Assembly (NCBI RefSeq): GCF_050908995.1 | Contig: NC_135120.1 | Span: forward strand, 21,899,433 to 21,963,432 | Direction of reading: 5' to 3' | Length of the DNA: 64,000 bases | From: Andrena cerasifolii | Lineage: Eukaryota > Arthropoda > Insecta > Hymenoptera > Andrenidae | Part shown: positions 22,501 through 37,500 of the stretch, one piece after another | Position numbering within the stretch: position 1 is the first letter of the stretch | Layout: each line of letters starts with the position of its first letter | Notes under the pieces: model-generated | What the model saw: only the letters and a program-made list of their open reading frames with translations | Told to the model about the DNA's origin: nothing | Databases searched by the model: none | Program-made: the position numbers and the translations under genes

Positions 22501-25500
22501 TAACCCTGCAGACCAACAAATGTCAATTCTTGCGAAAGGAAGTTGCATACCTTGGACACATTATTTCAAAGGAAGGAGTAAGACCCGATCCTAGGAAACT
22601 AAAAGCTGTTCAAGATTTTCCTACACCTACAACGCAGAAGAACATTCAACAATTCTTAGGACTTGTAGGATATTACCGAAGATTCGTACCTAATTTCACC
22701 ACAAAGGCAAAACCTTTAATTAACCTATTAGGAAAAGGCATCAAATTCAAATGGACTGAAGAACAAGACCAAAGTTTTAAGCAATTACGTAACGAACTTT
22801 GTCAACAACCCATATTGCAATATCCAGATTTCAGTAAACCATTTATTGTAACAACAGATGCCTCCGATTACGCTATTGGAGCTGTACTTAGCCAAGGCGA
22901 CATAGGAAGCGACCTGCCGATTGCCTACGCATCCCGCAGCCTAAATAAACCTGAGAAGAACTACTCAGCTACTGAAAAGGAATGTTTGGCCATGGTTTAC
23001 GCCGTAAGATACTTCAGGCCTTATATCTATGGAACCCCATTCACCCTCGTTACAGATCACAGACCACTGTTATGGCTACACTCTGTCAAAGACCCCACTT
23101 CTAGACTAATGAAATGGAAACTCCGACTTTTGGAGTACGAGTACCAGGTTGTCCACAAATCCGGAAAGACGAATAAGAACGCAGACGCATTATCGCGCAA
23201 CCCCTCTTCTGCCTGCCTACCACTTATTCCACGAGAACTCCAGGATCCTGACTTCAAAGTCCAGATACCGAAAACAGACGCTAACACCGAGACAATTGGG
23301 CACCGTATACGACAGCTACGTCGCGACAGGGAAAACCGACCTAAGTACCGGGAGACAAGTAGCAGTTCAGACGAGATAGAAGACACCGCACGTGGGAACG
23401 TTCAACATTCTCCAATTATACACAAGAACAGATCTTTTCCCAGCTTATCTCAAGAGGTAACCATGCCAGATGAACGCCAGGAAACCATAAACACTTTTTC
23501 GCCCGCAGCAAACTCCACTCAAATCGTTCCTTTAGATAAGGACCAGACCTTATTTGACGATCTGATATCCTTTGAGGAACCGGCCGAAAATACTGTAATA
23601 GAAAATGCAAGAAACATTCAACAAGATTTATTTGGTACACCACAAGTATCAACAGAAGTCATGGATGAACCTTTACAACCCTCAATAAACCAGCTACCTG
23701 CAGGAGCCACGACCGAAGTCAGTGTGGAACAACCACCTGACAGCAGGTCAACTCAATCAAGGGTTTTCGACCGCACGCTTGACCCTTACCCATTCTTCAC
23801 TACCGACACCGAGAATTCAAATGACCTTGACAATCTGGAAGAGATCCCGCTAGACCAACCACATAAGATTATCATTTCTTCAAACACCTTTACCGCTGAA
23901 GAAGGACATTACGTACACTTCATTTCTGCCGATTGCAATTTAGTAAACCCAGTTGGAAAATTATTGCTGGACACCGAAATGATTAATAAACCGAATCTTT
24001 TAGCAGCTCAACCGAAAAAGGGACGGGTGATAACAACCGACAATGGATCATTTAAAACCTTTAGTATAATAGTCTCGGATAACTTCTTTGATAATATTAA
24101 AAGAGTAGACGTGCTTAACGGATTGAAAACTCTTCAACACACCCTGGATCAAAATCAGATTAAATCATTTCGAATTTCTGCCACGGGAGACCTTCACAAA
24201 ATACCGTCCAATGAATTCGTCAAGATATTAGAAGAGGTTTTCATAGGAACCTGCCTACAGATTACTTTATGCAACTGTATCATCACTACACCATCCGAAG
24301 AGGACAGACAGCACATCATTTGCGAAGCTCACGACAGTTTAATTGGAGGACACAAAGGAGTAACGAAGACCTACAAACGCATCCGATCAAAATTCTATTG
24401 GCCACAAATGCGCAACGACATTCAAGACTACATCCGAAGATGTCAAAGTTGTCAAGAGCAGAAATTAGTTCGAGCGAAAACTCGTCAGCCGATGTTGATC
24501 ACCGACACACCTATAGGAGCCTTCGACAAAATTTCCTTGGATACAGTGGGACCTTTACCAATTACACCCAGCGGGAACAGACATATTCTCACTATTCAAG
24601 ATAATCTAACGAAATATTGCGTAGCTGTAGCAATACCTAATATTCGAGCTGCTACAATTGCAGATGCGTTCGCTAGACATTTCATCGCAATCTACGGTAC
24701 ACCCCGCGCAATATTAACAGACAAAGGAACTAGCTTCATCGGAACACTTATGACAAATTTATCCGAAATATTTAAAATCAAACAAATCACAACCTCGGGA
24801 TATAGACCACAAACCAACGGATCTTTAGAACGAAGTCACATTGTACTCACCGAATATCTCAAGCATTACATGGATAATTACGAAGACTGGGATTTACTAA
24901 TACCGTTTGCAATGTTCTCTTATAACACATCCGTTCACGAAGCAACGAATTTCACCCCATACGAATTAATCTTTGGAAAACCAGCTCGAGAACCAAGTTC
25001 TTTCCCAACTGGCGAAAAATTAAAGTCGTTTGGAGACTACTTAATAGAATTAATAACACACATGACTAATATTCGTAATATAGCTTCCGATAACCTAAAC
25101 AAAGCAAAAATTCGTTCGAAAAATTATTACGATGCTCACGCAAGACCAGCAACATACAGTCAACACTGGACGGCTTCACGGCCACGCTGACGCTCGACCG
25201 GCGACCCGGACAACCTCCACTAGACGTCGTTGACCACTGGCTGGAGCTGGGCTACGTGATACCCAGCGACGACTAAACTTTTACACCCCGCAACACCTAG
25301 CGATAAGTACACATTACATTACACTACACCCGACAATTCTTTCTCACACTCTTGTTTACAAAAGGATTTGTGGGGCGTTTTTCCTTCTTTTGAAAAGCAT
25401 CGCGAGAATCGCGATGTTTTGTCTACGGGGGGAGATGTTACGTATGTGGATTTTTCCCCATACGCCGCTCTCAACCACTTTTCGAGCTCGCGTCTACGAA

Positions 25501-28500
25501 GGGAAAACGCCCTAAAAATCCTTTTGCTTATCACATACCACTAAGGGGGGTCATGATCTCGACCATCTGGATCACGACCATGGGAACGGGAGTGACACGA
25601 CGACGACCCCGAAGAATTTCCTTATATGGAAATTTCAAATGCATCCCCACTCATTTTTGGGACTATATAAACCCTTTGGTTTCTACCCTCTGCGGTTAAA
25701 AGCAGTACAGTTACGCGTAGAGTAACGTTGTGTCACGCTCGTACCGAGTCGGTTGAATTCAGTAAGATCGAGCTAAAGTCTCTGTCGGAATCATAGTTGA
25801 CCCCATAGAATCCGCGAGTTCGGTTTACATTCTATTGGGCACTTTGTAATAGCCGCTCGTACGCCCCGCATCGCCAGTGCGTCAACACCGAGCAAATTAG
25901 TGGTAATTTTCACACATTTATTACACTATTTAACCGCGACATTCACATTTGTACCAACTAATCTTGAATACACGAATGGTGTTCACTTCTAAATCGAGTT
26001 GATTCGTTAAAACCCATCTTTTACCCAGCGATCCTTATAAACTTAGTAGCGCTCACCCACTGATACAACTTTACCGCTCGAGTTGTATCAAATAAAAATT
26101 AAGAGTTACGAGGCATTAATAACATTTCCCGCGACTCCCTGATCTAGCATCAGGTTAGTTAGCAACCTTTCATCCAAATAAAGGAATTTTACCAACCTAG
26201 TGGCTCCCCGATTTCGCATCGGGTTCGTCCACGTGTAACCCTCCTACGGCTCCCTGATTTCGCATCAGGTTCGTCCGTATCCTACAGCTCCCTGGTTTCG
26301 CACCAGGTTCGTCTGTAAGTCTACCAACCTCCGAACAGCTCCCTGGTTTCGCACCAGGTTCGTCTGTGAATAATCCAACCTCCTAACAGCTCCTCGACTT
26401 CGCGTCGAGTTCGTCTGTGAACATCATCCTAGTGACACCCCGATTTCGCATCGGGTTCGTTCACGACGTTTCACCCTCCTGCGGCTCCCTGATTTCAAAT
26501 CAGGTTCGTCCGCGCTTGACTCCATTCCTAGAGGCTCCCTGATTTCGCATCAGGTTCGTCCTCGCCGTCAATAATCCAAGCGGCTCCCTGATTTCGCATC
26601 AGGTTCGTCCGCGCACCTTACTAACAAATTCGTTAACCATATTCCTTGGGAAATACCCTTCTCGCCGGCCTCTCGCGTTGCCGCAGCCCCGGCTCGTAAC
26701 AGTACCATGTTGACTGAATTTCACGAGCAAATAATTCGCATAGGGTAAACCAACCAGTAATTGACCGCATACCAGTGAATGACCATTAGGCAAAGAAATG
26801 TCAATTATAAATTTAAACATTATGGTATGTTTATAAATGAAGCGTAGTTGCACTTTAAATATCCTATATTTTTAGTTACGCGTACTAAGCAAACATTATT
26901 AAGTACAATTCTTATTAAAAGTATGCAGTCATTTACTGGGCTTCTACACGTTTTGCATTTTATAATTGTTTTCTTTTTAAATTACGATAAGAATAAGTAA
27001 TTATTTTCGTAGAAATTTCAAGAAAAATAAATTTAAATGCAATTTCAACAGTTGTTTTGTTGTTATACATAAATATATTCAAGCATTAATCTCAAAGGTC
27101 CATAGATTCAACAATTAGGTCATTCACTGGATGGTTTACCCTGCGTCACAAAACTGCTTGCTGCAAACTGATTCTTTTTCATCGCAACTTAGAATACACT
27201 GATTAAAATGGACAGAAAATGTAATATTCCGCTACAATTATTCTACCATTTCACTGCAAAGTAAATAGGTACCTTCGATCATCCTCCAATCGCGAAGGAT
27301 CAGACCAGACCCAGCTGCAGAATCGATGACACCTGTGTTCTATAACTGCCGTGTCCAAGAAAAATTTATTTTCCAATCCTTCAACGAAACCCATAGAATC
27401 TCGAGACTGATAAATAACTGGCGAATCCCCTCGGATGTTGCGAGTCACGGTGAGATCGCAACTTTGCCCATCACCCGCGCCTCTTTACAATTCCGAATCT
27501 TTTCAGCGCGCGGCACCACTCCCGTCCCCCAAGAAACGGGAAAGCTCGCGAGACGCGTCGAAATGTCCGAACAACAGATGCGGGATAGACCTTAAGATCT
27601 TCACCAACAGATGTTGCAGTTACACAACCCCCAGCCACCGCGGCTGCTCCCCCAAGTCGCGGCAGCCCTTATCGACGGGGTAACAAACACTTGGAGCCTG
27701 CTTGGAATGCTTGATACGGCTCGAACCTCATGAAATATGAACTACGAGAGGCGTACACTTCGATCTCATCGACGGATCGGCCGTGCAATTTGCTCGAGGA
27801 TTACGGGTTTCGCAGGAGGATACGCGTACCGATACCCAGCGATCAACGATCGTTATTTACTAAGTGACAGCTCATCGTTCGCGCGGATCTCCGCGAAATG
27901 CGCCTCCCTTTTCTCTTCTCATTTTTATCTGCGAGTAAAGTAGTTGTTGAAGCAGTATTTAAAAATCTGACGAACAAAACGAAGGAGCCATTGAAGTGAT
28001 GCTGATCATGGGGTGCATTGAGGCGCGAAAGAAAAGAAAAGCCATTGATCTATTTAGTAAATGGACCATCCTAGCCCCTAGGGTAAAGGCTTTCTAAGTA
28101 ACTCAAACTCCAGGTTCTCTTTGCTTTTCCATTCAATTACCCCACTCATTGACGAATATCCTCTGCAACACGGTGCAAGGTACTTACACATCCTTTTGGG
28201 TTAAAAGTTCACCCACAAACCGAGCCTCTCAATGATGAACGCCATTCCCCCAGTGACACGCGCGTCAGTTTCCATCTCCTACTGATTAATGTAAGTTATA
28301 ATCGTAAACAGTTCCCACGGAGCACCGAGTCGGCCGGGGACCGACCGTTCGACACGCGTCGAGAGGCATCTAACGAGCCCTCCGGTCGGGTCCCCGCTGA
28401 TCCCTGGAACGCGCGACCTTAAAGACACGCCGCTTGAAATTAATGGCGCGGCGTGCTTGGGAAAAGCGCGATTGAAATTGCCGTCGCGGATTAATTGGAC

Positions 28501-31500
28501 GTGCGAAGTATACGCGGCGGAAAAAGAAGCAGGGAACGGAGAAGTGGCGGTGTGAAATCGCGGGAAACGGAGCATCGGCGGGTCGAGAAAGGGAAACTGG
28601 GTTACGAGACGACAGGTAACCCGCGGAACGAGCATTGGGCCGCGTTTTTACGCAAGGATCCGCGCCACTTAGGGGTTTCGCCGACCGTGACAATTAGTGG
28701 GAAAACGTTCCCATTCGTTAAAATCCGTCGTCTGGCCAACCGCGGGGAATTAGAGCCTTCGCTGGACCCCGTTCGCTCGTGGCGGACGCCTCTTTGGACC
28801 GCTACCAAAACGGTTGAACGACAAGCCTGGCAAACACGCGGAACATGTCACAATCGGTGGCAGCGAATAAACCGTACGTGACCGGTTCCCATGACCAGAC
28901 GGAAATTCTGCTTCTCCTTGGACGGGAATATGTCACGGCGAGGATTCGCTAAATTTCATTCGACTCGTCATCGGTCTGTTACTCGCAAAAGTTTGCTGGT
29001 AGTCACTGAATATGACGGGACGCGATGGACTTCCTTTGTGACTTTCTTTTTTGCTTCAAGGTACATTTTTATGAGTTCGAGGAGGAGAGATGAATTGTTA
29101 TTGTCTGATAAAGAAAGAAAAAGGAATTAAAGGAAAATGATTAATTTTTAAACAGACCAAGTATTTTTCTGGGTTCCGTGCTAAGGGGATTTAATTTTGT
29201 CAGCGGTAGCCTTCAATTAAAGAAGGAAACTTGAGACAATCACCTTCCTGTCTTACATAATCCCCTGACCAGGAGCATGTTACGTGGTCACAGCTTGTAA
29301 AACTCCACGAGGCACTTTGGACGCATACCAAAATCCCACTGTCCGATAAGGGAATTGCCAGCAAACATTGGTGAGGCGTACGAGCAGAGTTCGATCAGAC
29401 GTAAATTGCATTTCTTCGATAATACCATAAAATGGTAACAGATAGTCGGGCACGATAGCTACCTTCAGCTTTACTATCTAGAAGACCGTATTAGGGCGTA
29501 CGAACAATTTGCATTTACGAGTAGGACAAACATCGTGGTGCATTATGTTTCATCTATTTGTTGGCAAAGCTCTAGCAAACTGGACCGTTTAAGTAAAATG
29601 CTCTTCAATATGTTTCGAATGGTTAAGTGGAGGCCATAGTCGACAGATTCACCAAATAAATTAGCAAAGAGTTTCTATAATAACAGAAATGAGGATACGC
29701 TGTTATCAGAAAACAGAAAACAAGACGAACGATTTTAGACAGTTTTCCTCGTTTCACCGAATAATATCGACGTGGAAAAACGCCATTTTCTCCGAAAGAA
29801 TTTCGAACCACCATTCCACCCATTTCCAACGAGAACTGAATAACTTCTATAACCCCGATTAACGAACGCTGCCCCGTAATGGCGCGTTGGACGTTTACCA
29901 AACGATTAACCAGCGCGCATGGAGAGACCGTTCGTCGAAATAAAAACGACACGTGACCCGAACGTGTTTAGCCCAGAGCAGCAGATGCAGAAGAACAGTG
30001 CTCAGCCCGACGTACCGAAAGCTTGTCTATCAATCCAACTTTCCACAGCCTTGCTGATCATCCTTTTTGCAGGCCATTCGAATTAGATCCTCGTCCGTTG
30101 CGGAATCAGTGGACGTGACGAGTATCGCGCACAGAACCCCCGCTGTCTCTGCGCAAAGAACGCGCAATTATTTTACCTGCCTTGCCACACAATACAGCTG
30201 CACACAGTCGTTGTGCCAGCGCTATAATTCCCCGGTGAGAGTGGAGGAGAGACAGACGGCTCCCTCATCCGGGGATCCTCGGGGGGCGAACGTCACCGAG
30301 ACACAAAAGGAACGGCCGAAAAGCGGGAGTAATTCAAATACGAGTAGCGAGAGTCTTCCATGGCCAGTTTCGTTGGCTCCAGAATTTTTTCTTCCATGGC
30401 TAGCGAAGCGAGAGAGGGGTGATACCGAGCAATGGGCGTTTTTCCTTCCTCCGTTCGGCCGGTTAACGACCACCGTCGGCCTCCGTGCCCGTTAAATGGC
30501 CCAGACGCGAGAGATAGATCGACCCCGCGGAGATTGCGAATATCAATTTTGCCCGGGCGTCGATGCTAAAATCACGGATTACAGCGTTCGCCGGCGAGAT
30601 TTACAATGCCGTAACAGTTATGTACGACTGTAATAGTTCGGAGAGCGAGACACCGTAACGCGAGCACCGCGGGAGGCGTGCAACCCTCTTCCTAGACGCG
30701 TATTTATCGATTCGATTAACGTTTCGCGACAGTGAAAAGGGAATCGCACTGGGACGGTTGCTGGATGTTCTTTGTGTGCGGAGGAGAGCCTTCGATGCTG
30801 AGAGATTGGAACGACAGGATCTTTGTGAATATCAGGTGCGATATAGGAAGTGATATCGAGCCCAATCTGTCATTACAGAATTACAATAAGACGGGCAAAA
30901 TACCCCTGCTTCGCTACGGTATAAATAGACTTTCCGTTTTCATTGTGTTGTGGCAGAGCGTCGCTTTGGTTGAAGGTCGTAAATCTTCACGATTTTCTGA
31001 CACTTCTCTTGCACTATGATGTCGCGCAAGAGCCCAACAATTTGAACTGTTGCTCAAAGGTGAGAAGCGAGGTGATGGGGGTGATTGAGTAAAACACCGC
31101 ACACTTTCCAACGCAATAAGTAGTCTATATTTTTAACAAAAACTCAACGATGAAAATGTAAGTGAGGATGTTCACACAGCGTCAAACATGTATAAGTATA
31201 ATTTTAAAGTATTCTACTCGCAAGTAGAGCTCGCTGTACTTCGGTTTGACTCTAATTTGTTTCTACCCTCGATGGCACATTCGTTCTCGACCGATGATGA
31301 CTCTCTCTCGCAGGGGTGGAGTCTTAAGGCTACGGTGATAGTAAAGCTAAACTATTGGTGGAGTGATAACAGCGAGGTGGTAAGATAAAAACTGTCTATT
31401 GGTGGAGGCGTGTTAATATCGAGGATGGTTGTGAGGCGTGAGAAAGGTAACTTCGAAATCTCGAAACTGCTCTGGAGCACATTTCTCGAAACATTAGCAT

Positions 31501-34500
31501 CTAATTTATGACTTCAATACGGTGCATTGGCGACAGTCTAAAGAAGTCGATGCGAGGCAACCCGAGTGGAATCCTTACCCCCTGGGACATCGGTTCCGGC
31601 TTCGGTGATGACTCGAGCCTCGATAATAAATGGCTGGACAGCAGCCCTACGCTTAAGCTGACGAAAACCAGACGCGTATCCTCTAACCTAAACACGACGA
31701 TACGCCGATCGCCCTTTCTAGCTTCGCTAGTTCGATGCCTTACAGTTTCTCTTCTCGACACATTGAATTTAACATTTAATTTTAAAAGTAAGTGTAGCGC
31801 CCTCTGCACATGGATTTTGGAACTGTTTTATAGCCTATAGCAGTCCCATTAAAGCAAAGACTCTTCTGGTATATGGGTCATCGAAATCGGTTCAGTAGTT
31901 TTTGGCACGAACATTTTTATGTATAATGGTATAGATTTCTATCCAGCGTGTTTCGTAAAAACAAGTGCCCTTCTTTTGGAGGAATGGGTGCACGATGCAG
32001 AAGCGAATTCAGTTTACGAGTCGAAAAATGAGAAACAGTGTTACACCCGCGTAGTCGCGGCGTCATGGAAACATGTCAAGAAGAGGCAGGCCACGTACAA
32101 GAGGGAAAACATCCCCTCAGACAACTTGGTATCCTAATTATTTCGCCAGCCGCATTATTCAGATGCCCCGTCTATTCAGCTATGCGAAACGGCCAGATTC
32201 GCTAGCCTTGAAGCCGGATTCCAAATACGGAAGCGGATATTAAGTTACAGGGGCTGTAGAGTTTTCGGTTTATTTCAGGCTTCGTTCTGGCGTTCAAGAG
32301 CTGGACTTGACCTTTCGTGCCTTCAGCGTAATGAGACACGGCGTGATAAATGAAGACTACACCTCACGTAGCGTTCTACCTTATAGGGTGATTAAGTAAC
32401 TTCATAGGCGTACATAATCTCCACCCCTCAAGCCATCAAGCCACTGAATTCATCGAATTTATGGTGAACTAAAATTACGTGAAATTATAGGGAAAAAGTA
32501 TTGTTTCTTACCCTATTCAAGTCTTTTAAAAATATATAAATATTTCTTTTAATTATCTAATAAGGGAGAATGGGGTAATTTCGAACACCTAAGCAAAAAA
32601 GCAAACAAAACGAAAACTATGTGAGAAGTGAATTTGTTTATTATTTACAAACATACTTAAACTATCCATCTATAAAGTACAGTGACGAATTTTTGAAAAA
32701 TTATAATAAAAATCAACTTTGTAGTGAAAAAGAAAAACCCTTGGTGTTAGTGATTACTCGACTGCCGTGGATGTTATTTTTGTATTTTTCAAATTCGAAT
32801 ATATTTTTCAAATTCCTCTTCTTGTGCGTTAGAAAAAAATGCAATTTTATTAAGTTTAAGTAAGTTTTATACATGCTGAAAACTTCAGCAAAATCGGTTA
32901 ACGTTGCTAATCTCGAGGGTTCGAGATTACCCCATCCGATTTGTTCGTTAATACTCCACGACATCAAACAATAAAAAAGAATTTATTTCAGAGGTTAGAA
33001 TCATGATTCAAGCAACGCCTTGGTCAGAAAATGTTGGTAAAAAAGTGCTTTATTTCAGCTTAAAAAAAAACAATTGCAGCATTAATTCAACAGTAATTAC
33101 ATGCAATTGAAAATGGACAAAACATTACTTGAAACATGATGAAAATAATAAATTGTGTTTATCTTGAATAGCATCTGCGTTCTGTATTTATTACTTTCTG
33201 CCCGGCGTTGGATACGATCTAAACTATTAGCTAGTGGAGAGGGAACGTCGTTTTTATTTATTAAAACGCCGTAACCATCGCATTCGCGATTACCCCGCGT
33301 TCGTGTTTACCCCACTCTCCCTTATGAGTAAAGCAATTCCAATAAACCACTGGGGTTAATAATTAATTATTACCAAGTGGAAAGCACGTTACACGAAGCG
33401 TTTGGAGGAGAGTCAGTCGTACGAAATGTCGAAACGTTCAGCTTTGTCGCGTATCACGCCCGCGATGTCAAAGCACGAAACTGCAACGTTTGATGGCGCG
33501 CTTCTGGTGCTAAAACGCAAACGGATCCGGCGTGCAATCACAACATACCGCCGCCTTGTAAACGCAGCTACACAAACGTCGCGTATATCCGCGCACCCTA
33601 TACACAGGACTTGCAGGATGCGCGAACATCAGAGGCACCATTAATTAAAACTAACGCTTCGTTTTATCGGCGTATTTGAGTGCAGGGCGTATTAGACGAA
33701 GGTATTTAATTAAAGGCTTTATCATGAAGATCGCAACAATCTCCAAATCTTGGCCTTTAAAAATTCAATAGTCACAAGCAGTCAAAGTCCTGGGCCAATT
33801 AGAACAGAGGAACTAGGCTCTAGTCAGCACAGATTCAATGAGCTTACCTCAGCAATTAGGCTCTTAATTAGTTAATCAACCAATTTCAGCTATTAATCAA
33901 GGCACTGCAACAATCAAGCTTCGAGGTAAGCAGGAGCAATTTAAGGGGTCATGCTCAGTCAAGAGGCCGAAAAATGGGTGGTCTTTAGAAATTTTTTACT
34001 CAAAAGCTATAACACATTTCTCAAAAAATCTTTTTTCCTTTTAAGGATTGCATCTAGTACCGTGAATCGTAATTTTGTTATTTAAAATAAAAAATTTAAA
34101 AGAATTTACTTATTATATTATATTATCTAGTATTTGAACGAAGGATTTTTTTATCCGATGCTTAGTTTTCTTTTAATTGACGAAAATCAGGCACGATTTA
34201 TGATAAAAATTGAAACTTTTACTCTAAACATCAGCCATTTTTTCCCAAATCAATATTTCGAAAAATCCTTCGTTCAAATACTAGATAATATAATATAATA
34301 AGTAAATTCTTTTGAATTTTTTATTTCAGATGATCGACTTTCGAGCAGCAGTGGTCATCGCAGAAGCCTTTTTTTTAGAGAGCCTTCGAGTGATTGACCA
34401 TAACTTAGTTATTGATAAATATTTTTAAATAAAAAAATTACGATGCACGGTACTAGATGCAATCCTTAAAAGGAAAAAAGATTTTTTGAGTAATGTGTTA

Positions 34501-37500
34501 TAGCTTTTGAGTAAAAAATTTCCAAAGACCACCCTTTTTTCGGCCTCCTGACTGAGCGTGGCCCCTTAAGCTTACAGAATCACTCGTGGAATCAGTACAA
34601 ACAACTGTCGACATTTTGGAGGACGTCACTTACACTTGATCCTATGATTCCATTCATCCTTCAAGGGCTTAGAAAATATCTCTTTGTGGAATATCCAATG
34701 TCACGTGCAATCAAAACCACGTGACAGTACTTGTTTATAACATAGTCAACTGAAGTCCAAGGTTTTAGAATCTCACTCCCGTCGTTTGTCAGATTTCCAA
34801 CGCACCATTTCTCTCGGATTTGTACGGAATTTTCTCTCCCGGTTACGTCACAGGCGACTGCAAATCGCGAGGAGTTACTCAACAGCCGACGATGCAGCGC
34901 GAAGATAGTTCATTGATTCACCATGGGCTATTTTTGCGCTAGGCAAAAAGCGCATCTTTGACAGAAGCCGCTTAACGAAAGGGTCGCCATTGACGTTCAC
35001 AAGAGCCGAACCAGTGGGGGGATCGCAAGTAGGGCGTAATATTTCCGATATTTCCAATATGTTCCTGGTATCTTCCCGGGTGACAGAGTACAGCCACTGG
35101 AATACGAAACACACGGATCGCGTACGCTTGCCCGTTTATACGCGGTGTCCGGACAGATTATGGGTAAAGGATAATGAAGTTTAAGAGCACGGAAGGATTT
35201 TTTATTGAAAGTCGTGTCGGCATAGCTGCAGACCTTAGGAAAACTTCCCACAGGAGAGCTTAACGAGTGCCATTATCCTTTTCTTAAAAATCGGATGAGA
35301 ACGTCCTTCAAGATGGATCAGAACTTTGCAATTTCAAAGCTTGTCGATGAAGGAAACGATGACAGTTACATGTATATGTGAAATGACTAGCAGAATACTA
35401 GTCTACTTCTATACATATCATGCCGTAACCTTTCTGGGCACCCCGTACACTCGCATTTTCACTTCCGCCAGCACAGAGAGATGCACACGCCTCAGAATAC
35501 AGCATGTGTATGGTGCAGGCGAACAAAGATATCGCGGTTCGAGCTTAAAGCTCCGTTCTATATTCGCGTCACTGGCCCCCGCGTGCATTGTGGACACGCG
35601 CAAGCTCGGACGTTTTGTTTGGAGGCACAATGCGGAACCCCAGCTTCTTCCGGGTTAGTCGTCCGTTGCCGCCGCGGCAAAGAAAAAAAAATCGGGAATA
35701 AAGAGAAACCCAGAATCGAAAACCATTCTCTCGGAAAATGACCCCTTGCTTCGTTTAATTTCCAGAGGATTCGTTTACGCATTCGCTGATCTAAGCTCGC
35801 GAGACGACGGTGTCTTCTTTTTTTAATGGATTCATTATTTTATTGGTTCTTTGATACATTACAAAGAGTTTGAAGGATGGATAGTTTTCCGTTACTCCGT
35901 GAAGTTGGCGGATGAATTTCCTGAAGGTTACTGATTTTATTAATGGAATATCTGTCTTGTTAAAGCGACACTGCGTGATTAAAGGGACGTTAGTGTCAGA
36001 GCCATGGATAAATAATACGAAGCGATACAATTCTTGGACACTGTTGTCTTTCCCATTAAGTTCCCTTGTCTGTTTCCCGTACTGTTCTTCTGCCAATTTA
36101 ACCGTTAATTCCCCTCGAAGTGGCTGTTCTTACATAATCGGCAATCCATCAGCAAACTCATCAAATTCACTAAGGGTAAGAAACAAATATACACCGATCG
36201 ATCAACCGTGGCTTAGGCCCTCCCTGGCCGAGAGGGAAGTAATTGTCGACACCTTGGCGTGGAAAAAAGTACGAAGATTTTCGGGAATCTGTTCCCGATC
36301 ACGTGCTAACGTGCCAGTTCCCTCCGCCCTTCGCCCTTCGAAACGTAATTTACGGGTCCAAATCGACCGACATCCATCAACCTGGGAAAAAGTGACGGCT
36401 CCTCGATTTCTTCCCAGCTGACTGCGATATCGTACGAATCGAGGTAACGTCTGAGGATCTATACATACGCAAACGTGAGGGATCGAACGCCTGGCCATAC
36501 ATAAATGCACGAAATTCAACGAGCACTCCAACTATTCAGACTCCGATATATTTCTATATACATCATGGTAGCATCGATACCTACTACTAGCAACATAAAA
36601 ATAATTCCAAATGTCTATCCTGATTGCGTATAAACACTTAAACTCCTTCTGCAAGTGGAGTAACTCGACGCAGAGTCAGACGCGTCGTTTCTTGCACGAC
36701 AGCCTAAATAAATTCATTTACAAAGTGAAGAGAAAGCATATTAACACATTAAAAGCTTTATTAAGCCTCAGTTAACAGAAGCGGAGAGCAAAAATTCTAT
36801 TCGCCCGAGGATATTTAAATGCCCAAGCAGTGAACGTGTTAAGACTGCCGTCTCCTTTTTTCTTATGGTCCGAATCGATCGAAGCGTCCCCAGTAAACAA
36901 ACGGACCCTAATGAAACTATTGCGGTCGATAAAAAGAAGTTGTACAGAGGTGACATCTCCAGGTACTCTATGTGGACGAATTTTTTACGCCTGGTTGCCG
37001 CATTCTCTGTTCTCACGCTTTTCCCAGCTTGTTTGAACGTACGCACATATTCAAGGCCCAGGGAGACGGCAGCCTTAAGCTACGTTCAACCCGTTGCAGG
37101 ACATTCTGGCGCATCAATACGTTCGTGTAATCTGAGCCCACTGTACCGGTATTTGTCGTCCCCTTGATCGACGGGACGCGGTGCAGATTTCGCCCTCGGG
37201 GCAACGTGACGCGGCCGCGATGGTCTCCCGAAGCTCTCGCATTAGAGCTTTCGCAATATCGGGGCCCGAAGGGTAGACGGTGCGCGTTCAAACTCCCATC
37301 AGTTCGCAGGATGGAGCCCGGGGTGGTGCGGTCGCAGAATCACGGGGTTGCGAGCTTAATCGGCCGACTAATTCCGAACGCCTCGTGACGTAGTCCGTAA
37401 ATCGCGGCCAGATTCAAGTATTAGGGGCTATCGGTGATCGATGACGCGTACATCTTTGCCTGACGCGCGATAAATCCCCGACTCTCGATCCGTTTCTTTA

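Larger units (their letters stand above)
18502..26701 (+). mobile_element. Complete Ty3/gypsy LTR retrotransposon
   Basis: An 8.2-kb element with two 1266-bp LTRs that match wherever I compared them, both starting TGTTAC and ending GTAACA. It is flanked by GTAC at 18498-18501 and 26702-26705. Order: LTR, PBS-like TGGTGACAGCGGTGGGAT, gag, pol (protease, RT, RNase H, integrase), purine tract, LTR. Integrase after RNase H places it in Ty3/gypsy. No env frame was seen. Matching LTRs and long open frames mean recent insertion. It sits antisense in the large intron of the SHB-like gene. Confidence 0.95.
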
